7,534 nucleotides of DNA from Ignavibacteriales bacterium (GTDB lineage: Bacteria; Bacteroidota; Ignavibacteria; UBA10030; SZUA-254), in contig JACQYX010000148.1 in the NCBI GenBank assembly GCA_016207985.1, positions 1 to 7,534 of the forward strand, read 5' to 3'. A program made the position numbers and the translations under genes. The notes under the pieces are model-generated. The model saw only the letters and a program-made list of their open reading frames with translations, was not told the DNA's origin and made no database searches. Shown in pieces: positions 1-6,040 of the stretch (position 1 is the first letter of the stretch; the number at the start of each line of letters is the position of its first letter).

Positions 1-772
1 AACCTACATCAGGATTAATAATAAACGTCTGGCTTCCACCATGGGGCACGTCGGTCGTCGCTGGTGTGATCGTCCCATGTACATTCTGAACAACGGTGAT
101 CGTGTGCACCGTGGATAGGAATTTCGCATGAATAGTGTGATTCGCTGTGACATTGTAGAATGTGTAGCTCGAACTCGAGTCGATGTACAAATCATCGACG
201 AATAGGCTGTCGAACACTGCATTCGGATTCGGACCGAACGTGAACAATTGATTTGATCCGTGAGTTACAATGATAGTGCCAGACGGGCTTATCCATCCAT
301 TGCTCGTTGCTGAGGCGATGATTGTGTAAGTATCGATTGAGAAGTACGCCGTGATGGTATGTCCAGTTACGATGTTTAGGAAAGTATAACCGGTTGTTGA
401 ATCGACCTTCACACCGTCAACCACAATGCTGTCAACATGATGATTCGCCGCAGGGGAGATGGTGAAAGGTTGATTGGTTCCATGGGTAACGATAATCGAT
501 CCTGAAGGTGCAATTGTTCCATTTCCAACCGAGCTGGCAGTGATCGTATATTGGTTGATAGAGAAATATGCCGTAATCGTGTGGCCATATGTTACATTAT
601 AGAATGTATAACTCGTCGTCGAATCAACTCGTGTACCATCGACAGTAATGCTATCGATGTGGTGACCGACATTTGGAGTGATTGTGAAAGACTGGTTTGC
701 TCCATGGAGAACGACTACAGAACCTGACGGAGTGATTGATCCATTGCCAATTACCGATGCAGTAATAATGTA
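1..772 (-). repeat. Tandem 222-bp repeats encoding InlB-B-like (Flg_new_2-type) domains
   Basis: Three complete copies and the first 35 residues of a fourth are visible, starting at residues 1217, 1291, 1365 and 1439 (nucleotides 772, 550, 328 and 106). The period is exactly 74 residues for each complete copy. Shared elements are YTITAS, GNGxIxPSG, HGxNQxFTI, HHxDSIxVDG, DSTTxYTFxNV and GHTITAYF. This pattern matches the divergent InlB B-repeat family found as stalks in surface proteins. Copy 4 appears about one residue shorter near its HGGSQTF motif. The array continues out of the window. Confidence 0.88.
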
Positions 773-3700
773 GGTATCTGCAAGACGGTTCCGTAGAATC
801 GAGACTGTGTTATTAGCTTGGTTCGCTGCAATCAATTCCGGTGCACCGTTTCCATCAATGTCTCCTGAAATGCAGCCATAAGGATTGGTGCCCGTACCGA
901 AATCAACTTTCCCATCGAACGAGATGCTTGCACTCGTATTCCGCAGGATGGAGAGAGTATTATCCGTATAGTTAGCAGCAATAACATCCGGTTTGACATC
1001 ACCGTTTATATTTTCAAGTGCAATACACGATCCACCATTCCCGATTGTAAAGTTAACTCTTGCATCGAAGGAAATATTACCAACAGTACAAGTATTCCGA
1101 AAAACCGATACTGTATTATCGAGATTGTTTATAACCGAAATATCGAGCTTGCTATCGTTGTCGACATCACCGACAGCAACTTCGTATACTGCATTGCCAG
1201 TTGAATATTGTACTGCGGATGCAAACGAAATCGATCCGGATGTACTTGTATTTCGGAAGACATAAAGTATACTATAATTGATGCTGACCGTGGCGATATC
1301 TGGTTTGCTGTCGCCGTCAAAATCACCTATTGCAATACTGCGTTGTCCATTACCCGTTACGAAATCGATGTTGGTTGCGAAGGAGATGCTACCTACGGTC
1401 GAGGTATTTCGAAGAACCGTCATATTCGAATCATTTGCTACTGCGATGTCAGGTTTTCCATCACCGTCTATATCACCGATTACAAGATCGAAAGGATTTG
1501 TTGAAACACCAAAATCCTGTCTTGAAGCGAGCGATATAGAGCCTGCTGTACTTGTGTTTCTAAATACTCCAACAGAATTATTAGATTGCCGGACGGCAGC
1601 AACGTCAAGTAAACTATCACCGTCGAGATCACCGAAAGCTAAGTTTCTTGTGCTTGGATCTCCTAAAGAAAAGTCAACTTTCGCTGCAAAGGAAATTGAA
1701 CTGGTTGTACTTGTGTTTCGTAATATCGATATTGAGCTGCTCCCTGAATTTGCTACTCCAACGTCCAATTTGCCATCGCCATCAACATCTGCGACCCCGA
1801 CTCCCCATGGAGAGGTTTGAGTTGAAAAGTCTGTTTTTATAGCAAACGATGCAGTATCTATTATTCCAGATCCCGTCGGAAAGGTTACTTTAAAAAATGC
1901 CGATGAGTACACCGTCAGGTTACCCGTCGTTACTGAAATCGGCGCGTATGTTGCACCTGCTGGAACGGTAACACTTAATGAAGTTGACGAACCAGCCGTT
2001 ACAGTTGCTTTCACTCCACCAAAGTAGGCAACGTTATTCGATGGTGTAGGATCAAATCCACTTCCTGATATTGTAACTGTAGTACCAACACTACCCGAAG
2101 AAGGAGTGAATGAGGTGATGTACGGTCCACTAAGTAAGGTTGCTTGATATGCAGAACGTCCATGTGTACCGGCACGCAATAGGCGGACACCTCCCGAATT
2201 AAAATAGTCGAAGTCGTGTGTTGGTACGTATGGGAAATTGTTCCCTTGCCTTATCCAGTTTGTACCGTCGTTTGTTGAGCGATAGACACCAAGATCGTTT
2301 GCTGTGTACATTTCGGTTGTAATGGCTGGATCAATAAATAGATCGTTATGCGGCACATCAGGGAGATCTCCAGAGATATTTGTCCAAGTTGTACCTAAGT
2401 TTGTACTGCGGTAAATTTTATTACCCGTACTAAATCCGGAACGAACAACAAATACTGTTGATCCCTGTGTCGGATGAAATACAACACGACTAATGTAGCG
2501 TGCTGTTCCACCAATATTAGCAGTTACATCCGTCCATACTGTTCCGCCATTTATCGAGATATGAACAGTAGGGCTGTAAGTATATTCGCTTCCTGCAAGT
2601 ATCATATTGTTAGGATTCACCGGACTTTGAGCCATAGTATTAATCGCAACCGATGTTAATGCACTTCCAGTTAGAGCTGCCCAGCTACTACCCCCATCGG
2701 TCGATCGCCACGGACGATCAGTGGCTGTATAGATTGTTAAATTATTAGTCGGATGAATAATAAATGGAGCGGTCCAAGCCCAAGGTTGTGAACCTGTATA
2801 GGGTTGGATGTTGTAAAATGAGCCGTAATTTCCACCTGTTGTACTTTTTACTAAGCCACCATTTTGTGTAGATGCATAAACTGTATTTGGATTTGTATAA
2901 TCATAAAAAGATTCCATGCCATCACCTGTACTCACGAGGGTCCAGTTCCCTGCACCGCCATTTGTGGTCTGATAAAGCCCATTATCTTGAGCACCACCGA
3001 GCACGATGTTCTGATTCGTAGGATGGGATGAAAGGCGATAATACTGGAGAGTTGGTAAGTTATTCAAATTAGTCCAACTAGATCCACTATTGGTGCTTCG
3101 ATAAATTCCGCCATCACATCCGATATAACGATAGGCAGAATTCGAAGGTGCAAAAACCATATAATGAAAATCAACATGCATCGATTGGCTCCAATAACTC
3201 CCGCCCACATATGAGAAATTTACTCCACCATCAGTCGACCTACGCAGCTCAGCATCGCCTATATAAACCTCATTCACATTAGTCGGATTAACACCAAGCA
3301 CAAGATCGTACCATCCTTGCCCGCTTGAATAACTGCTGCTTGTCGCAGCCCATGATGATCCATCGTTTGTCGATTTATATAATGTCATCGTATTATTGGT
3401 TCCATCAAAGATGAGTGCATAAATTGTTGCAGGAGTTGAAGAGGAGAGTGCAATTTGGATCCGGTCTATAAGAGTGCTGGTTGGCAGACCACTCGAGCTT
3501 TTCGTCCACGATCCTCCGTTGTCCGTAGAAATATAGAAACCCGCAGTGCTTACTCCACCGCCTGTTGCTCCATACACGCGATTAGCGGTTGTCGGATGAG
3601 GCAGAACATCGAAACCATCGTCAACATTGAGGGTGCGTGTCCATGTGATACCCGCGTCGGTACTCCGCCATAATCCTTCGTTACCGGGATATCCCCAATG

Positions 3701-4420
3701 CCAATATCCACTTGCAAGAGCTGCATAAACTGTGCTCGAATTGGTCGGACTCACTTTCACCGCACCAAAATGTGTTCGTGAGCCAATACCATTTGTTATC
3801 TGAGTCCAAGATGCACCGGCATCGGTCGATTTATAAAGACCCTTTCCATCATACATGATGGTGTTGAAATATCGCATTGCTTCGCCCGCACCGGCGTAAA
3901 CAATACTAGGATTGGAGGGATCAATGGCAATCGCTCCGAAGGTCAACGATGCGAGATTAAAACCTACATCTTGCCATGACGTGCCACCATCAGTCGTTTT
4001 CCAGACTCCACCCGCTGCTGGACCCACATAAACGGTATTTGGATCTGTAGGATGAACTGCAATGGCACGAACGCGTCCACTCACAACACCCCATTGGGAA
4101 GGCCATGTGGATACGACACCTGTTGGTCCGATTTGCGACCAGGTAAGATTTGCTGATTGAATTGTCCTTGACAGATTGCGTTCTTTTCTTATTTCATTTT
4201 GGCGGGCACGCTCGATCGCTCCGTCCGGGATTGTATCAAAAGGTAAAGCTCGCTGCCTATAAAACCACTCGAACCGTTTGAATGCTTTTCTCTCCTTAAC
4301 TTGATTTGGGATGTTATCCCAAGTATATCGTACTTGTGTATAAGAATATGTATATGCAAAAAGGAAGAATATTGGAATGATCCAATAAATATTGAACGAT
4401 CTATTTCTTTTGAGCAGCAT
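1..4420 (-). CDS. Giant modular secreted protein: Asp-box propeller, IPT/TIG, FG-GAP repeats, InlB-like repeats (3' end outside window)
   Basis: Seen: one reading frame of 1473 complete codons runs from ATG at 4420 to the left edge with no stop; an in-frame TAA lies at 4445-4447, so the start is well bounded. The N-terminus (KRNR, then hydrophobic residues 11-22) looks like a signal peptide. Residues about 90-760 hold twelve Asp boxes of the S/T-x-D/N-x-G-x-x-W type, ending near residues 149, 205, 260, 305, 357, 402, 449, 493, 580, 629, 679 and 722. Motifs GGVWKTTDGG, HVDFH, CDGGIYRST and GAQDNGLY are typical of VPS10/sortilin-like propellers. An IPT/TIG domain follows (765-847), then seven FG-GAP/VCBS repeats (about 857-1213) and InlB-B-like repeats from 1217. 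Inferred: exported adhesin or polymer-binding surface protein, probably with a T9SS sorting domain beyond the window. No catalytic residues are recognised, although GH74-type enzymes share the propeller fold. Confidence 0.93.
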   Translation of the reverse strand, partial: MLLKRNRSFNIYWIIPIFFLFAYTYSYTQVRYTWDNIPNQVKERKAFKRFEWFYRQRALPFDTIPDGAIERARQNEIRKERNLSRTIQSANLTWSQIGPTGVVSTWPSQWGVVSGRVRAIAVHPTDPNTVYVGPAAGGVWKTTDGGTSWQDVGFNLASLTFGAIAIDPSNPSIVYAGAGEAMRYFNTIMYDGKGLYKSTDAGASWTQITNGIGSRTHFGAVKVSPTNSSTVYAALASGYWHWGYPGNEGLWRSTDAGITWTRTLNVDDGFDVLPHPTTANRVYGATGGGVSTAGFYISTDNGGSWTKSSSGLPTSTLIDRIQIALSSSTPATIYALIFDGTNNTMTLYKSTNDGSSWAATSSSYSSGQGWYDLVLGVNPTNVNEVYIGDAELRRSTDGGVNFSYVGGSYWSQSMHVDFHYMVFAPSNSAYRYIGCDGGIYRSTNSGSSWTNLNNLPTLQYYRLSSHPTNQNIVLGGAQDNGLYQTTNGGAGNWTLVSTGDGMESFYDYTNPNTVYASTQNGGLVKSTTGGNYGSFYNIQPYTGSQPWAWTAPFIIHPTNNLTIYTATDRPWRSTDGGSSWAALTGSALTSVAINTMAQSPVNPNNMILAGSEYTYSPTVHISINGGTVWTDVTANIGGTARYISRVVFHPTQGSTVFVVRSGFSTGNKIYRSTNLGTTWTNISGDLPDVPHNDLFIDPAITTEMYTANDLGVYRSTNDGTNWIRQGNNFPYVPTHDFDYFNSGGVRLLRAGTHGRSAYQATLLSGPYITSFTPSSGSVGTTVTISGSGFDPTPSNNVAYFGGVKATVTAGSSTSLSVTVPAGATYAPISVTTGNLTVYSSAFFKVTFPTGSGIIDTASFAIKTDFSTQTSPWGVGVADVDGDGKLDVGVANSGSSSISILRNTSTTSSISFAAKVDFSLGDPSTRNLAFGDLDGDSLLDVAAVRQSNNSVGVFRNTSTAGSISLASRQDFGVSTNPFDLVIGDIDGDGKPDIAVANDSNMTVLRNTSTVGSISFATNIDFVTGNGQRSIAIGDFDGDSKPDIATVSINYSILYVFRNTSTSGSISFASAVQYSTGNAVYEVAVGDVDNDSKLDISVINNLDNTVSVFRNTCTVGNISFDARVNFTIGNGGSCIALENINGDVKPDVIAANYTDNTLSILRNTSASISFDGKVDFGTGTNPYGCISGDIDGNGAPELIAANQANNTVSILRNRLADTYIITASVIGNGSITPSGSVVVLHGANQSFTITPNVGHHIDSITVDGTRVDSTTSYTFYNVTYGHTITAYFSINQYTITASSVGNGTIAPSGSIIVTHGTNQPFTISPAANHHVDSIVVDGVKVDSTTGYTFLNIVTGHTITAYFSIDTYTIIASATSNGWISPSGTIIVTHGSNQLFTFGPNPNAVFDSLFVDDLYIDSSSSYTFYNVTANHTIHAKFLSTVHTITVVQNVHGTITPATTDVPHGGSQTFIINPDVG
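782..1852 (-). repeat. Seven FG-GAP/VCBS-like repeats, period 150-159 bp
   Basis: Seven copies of a 50-53 residue unit are encoded here. Each carries a calcium-type loop: DVDGDGKLD (from residue 878), DLDGDSLLD (931), DIDGDGKPD (983), DFDGDSKPD (1033), DVDNDSKLD (1085), NINGDVKPD (1137) and DIDGNGAPE (1187). Between loops, most units have a strand of the form VFRNTSTxGSISFA followed by xVDF. Known: such repeats build integrin-alpha-like or PQQ-like propellers that bind calcium at the loops; seven copies would close one seven-bladed ring. Copy 6 has Asn at two of the usual Asp positions and may not bind metal. The DNA repeat is diverged, so it is a protein repeat rather than a recent tandem duplication. 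Confidence 0.9.
1878..2130 (-). other. Region encoding an IPT/TIG immunoglobulin-like domain
   Basis: Residues 765-847 of the giant gene begin with PYITSFTPSSGSVGTTVTI and continue with GSGFDP, NNVAYFGG and VTVPAGA. This order is diagnostic of an IPT/TIG fold. It sits between the propeller and the FG-GAP array and probably acts as a structural spacer or ligand-binding module. Confidence 0.85.
2250..4150 (-). other. Region encoding the Asp-box (BNR/VPS10-like) beta-propeller
   Basis: This part of the giant gene encodes residues about 91-724. The twelve Asp boxes seen are spaced mostly 45-60 residues apart, as expected for one per propeller blade. Two larger gaps (493-580 and 629-679) include a degenerate box, KSTTGGNYGSF, near residue 530. 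Blade starts of the AVHPTDPNTVYVG type precede many of the boxes. The domain closes with RAGTHGRSAYQ, a usual end for such propellers. The number of blades fits two seven-bladed propellers or one large sortilin-like ring; the sequence alone does not decide which. Confidence 0.85.
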
Positions 4421-4427
4421 CGATAAT

Positions 4428-4433
4428 TCCCCT
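4428..4433 (-). promoter_or_regulatory. Shine-Dalgarno-like site of the giant gene
   Basis: On the minus strand AGGGGA lies seven bases before the ATG at 4420. It is purine-rich at a normal distance and supports this start over the in-frame TTG at 4438. The complete gene to the right has no comparable site. Confidence 0.55.
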
Positions 4434-4554
4434 ATCAAAGTTTTTAATGGATTTGTTTTTGATATTACATCGAGTTAATGTCTTTTACATGTTATTGAAT
4501 GTACGAAATATTTTTATCGTTATACCTCACTATCGTTTTTATCATCATAATATA

Positions 4555-4589
4555 AATGCCTCTTAGGGGAAAATAAACTAAGAGGCATT
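4555..4589 (-). terminator. Hairpin, probable terminator of gene 2
   Basis: AATGCCTCTTAG at 4555-4566 is perfectly complementary to CTAAGAGGCATT at 4578-4589, giving a 12-bp stem with an 11-base loop. It begins 38 bases after the stop codon of the 443-residue gene, where a terminator belongs. The U-tract on the minus strand is poor (TATATTATG follows), so termination may be inefficient or factor-assisted. Because the stem is symmetrical it could also act on plus-strand transcripts, but no plus-strand gene is nearby. Confidence 0.6.
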
Positions 4590-4627
4590 ATGTCATTTCT
4601 TATAATGTTTAAGATTTATTATTGCCT

Positions 4628-5959
4628 CTATTTTAGAATTATCATTTTATTCACCTCTGAATATCCGCCGGCATTTAATCTATATGTATAAATTCCACTT
4701 GGTAGTTTACTACCGTCAAATTGGATAGACTTGTACCCTGCTTTCTGCATCCCGTCAACAAGCGTCGCAATTTCCTGTCCAACGATGTTGTATACTTTCA
4801 ACGTTACCCAACTATCAACCGGCAATTGATAACTGATAACTGTTGTTGGATTGAACGGATTGGGATAATTCTGGTAAAGATTAAATTTAAATGGAAATTG
4901 AGTAATAGTATATGCAGACGTACTGGTTCCGATACCGACCAATAAGAGACCGAGCTCTTGAAAGCATTCGTTCGAAGTCGATCTACAAATAATACAAATC
5001 CCTGCCCCTTCATACTCACCGTTAAGAACCGAATCACTCACATTTACAGTAAATCCTGAAGATAGCGTTGCAATACCATGATCATTTAGTATTAATGAAT
5101 TCGGTAATTTCGGATCGAGATACAATTTAGACTCTTTATGATACAAACTTGTATCTGAAAATGTAACAGATATTTTATTATAACTATCATGAAAAAGACG
5201 TAATGGCAATATAAACGATACGTTAATTGTCTCCGAAGGTGCTCCTTCAATATAAAATACCAACGATTCTCCTTTTTCGTTTCCATTTACGATCGGTACA
5301 ATTTCATTGGTTCCAGGATTTATATTATAAGTAAAGCCCCGTTCAAGATTTAACATATAACCTTCTGAAGGAACTGGCATAATACTACGCTCTTCTTCTA
5401 TAAAGAAGGAAGCTCCAGCAGTAATTATACTATCATTTATTCTGATACTACATTTTAACGAACAATCACAATTGCTGAACCAGTCAGGTACAAAAACATT
5501 CATCCCGAGATAGAAAGAATCCAATCCAAGTGGATTTGATCGAACATTAAAGGGTTTTGACGGATCAAAAAAAATCAAATCATTCCCACTTGTCCAACAA
5601 GCGCTTGTAGAGTCAAATGAACAATATATGGTATCAACTCCATTAGTTAAGAAAGTCGGTAATGAAAATGTTAGTGTAATATCGGAGACCGAATCAGTTT
5701 CAAGGATAAATTTCATCGGGATCCCATCACAATTATATTCTATTTCATCACCTGAATAAACGATACCCGATGAGAAATCAGTAGTATCTAATATCATTCG
5801 ATAATTACCTAAACTGACATTGCCAATATAGCCGTCAAAAGCGGTAAGTGTAGGTTGAGCTATTAAATCTTTTTGATCCAATGATTGAGCAATTGAGATC
5901 AATAGAACAATCAGGATAAAAATAATTATTATTTTTATCATAATATACTTATAGTTCAT
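4628..5959 (-). CDS. T9SS-secreted protein with two copies of an unidentified cysteine-containing domain
   Basis: Complete gene of 443 codons. Residues 8-23 are strongly hydrophobic and are followed by AQS (24-26), a plausible signal-peptidase site. The start may be M1 or M7, since an in-frame TAA lies two codons upstream of M1 and neither has a clear ribosome site. Residues about 51-178 and 199-327 are diverged copies of one beta-rich domain, at an offset of about 150. Nine cysteines lie in the mature part (77, 113, 121, 164, 166, 170, 322, 325, 332), including a CDCSLKC cluster and a CIIC pair. Residues 365-443, from YPNPFNPTT to MIILK, are a type A T9SS sorting domain. Known: this tail directs passage through the outer membrane and is then removed, leaving the protein surface-attached or released. 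The function of the duplicated domain is not recognised. It is 81 bp downstream of gene 1, possibly in the same operon, and appears more AT-rich than the giant gene. Confidence 0.95.
   Translation of the reverse strand: MNYKYIMIKIIIIFILIVLLISIAQSLDQKDLIAQPTLTAFDGYIGNVSLGNYRMILDTTDFSSGIVYSGDEIEYNCDGIPMKFILETDSVSDITLTFSLPTFLTNGVDTIYCSFDSTSACWTSGNDLIFFDPSKPFNVRSNPLGLDSFYLGMNVFVPDWFSNCDCSLKCSIRINDSIITAGASFFIEEERSIMPVPSEGYMLNLERGFTYNINPGTNEIVPIVNGNEKGESLVFYIEGAPSETINVSFILPLRLFHDSYNKISVTFSDTSLYHKESKLYLDPKLPNSLILNDHGIATLSSGFTVNVSDSVLNGEYEGAGICIICRSTSNECFQELGLLLVGIGTSTSAYTITQFPFKFNLYQNYPNPFNPTTVISYQLPVDSWVTLKVYNIVGQEIATLVDGMQKAGYKSIQFDGSKLPSGIYTYRLNAGGYSEVNKMIILK
4788..4861 (-). repeat. Dispersed repeat copy A: conserved core of the T9SS sorting domain in gene 2
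   Basis: This 74-bp segment encodes NPFNPTTVISYQLPV and the following SWVTLKVYN. By eye it matches 6201-6274 at about 67 of 74 bases, with no gap. The match covers synonymous positions as well, which is more than protein conservation alone would require. Confidence 0.8.
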
Positions 5960-6040
5960 AACTTATAGAGATCACACTTACCGCTCTTTTACCGATGCAC
6001 CTCACCGTGACTTTTTCCAAAATCAACAAGAGACATTCCT
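5960..6040. other. Short intergenic gap between genes 1 and 2
   Basis: This 81-bp gap separates two genes on the minus strand. I see no terminator-like hairpin and no clear Shine-Dalgarno sequence before the ATG at 5959. The lack of a terminator favours, but does not prove, co-transcription of the two genes. Confidence 0.5.

Larger units (their letters stand above)
4421..4627. other. Intergenic region between gene 2 and the giant gene
   Basis: This AT-rich stretch of 207 bp separates two minus-strand genes. It contains the hairpin at 4555-4589 and, nearer the giant gene, its probable promoter. I cannot place a convincing promoter: TAATAT on the minus strand (4462-4467) is a possible -10 element but has no good partner at -35. 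No small ORF or RNA gene is evident. Confidence 0.6.

Noticed and set aside
4..222. A minus-strand open frame of 72 codons at the left edge
   Set aside because: It is in a different frame from the giant gene, which continues unbroken here with clear InlB-like repeats. Its composition is not protein-like.
1..772. CRISPR-like or satellite repeat array
   Set aside because: The period of 222 bp is an exact multiple of three, conservation follows the protein frame, and there are no short identical repeats with unique spacers.
993..1504. Overlapping shorter open frames on both strands
   Set aside because: They are shadows of the FG-GAP coding frame, overlap each other in several frames and lack ribosome sites.
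1278..1820. A plus-strand open frame of 180 codons
   Set aside because: It lies wholly antisense to the FG-GAP repeats of the giant gene. Its sequence repeats with the same period because it mirrors that array, and it has no recognisable protein features.
2250..4150. GH74-type glycoside hydrolase or sialidase
   Set aside because: Asp boxes alone show a propeller fold. I could not identify catalytic residues of either family, so an enzyme call is not supported.
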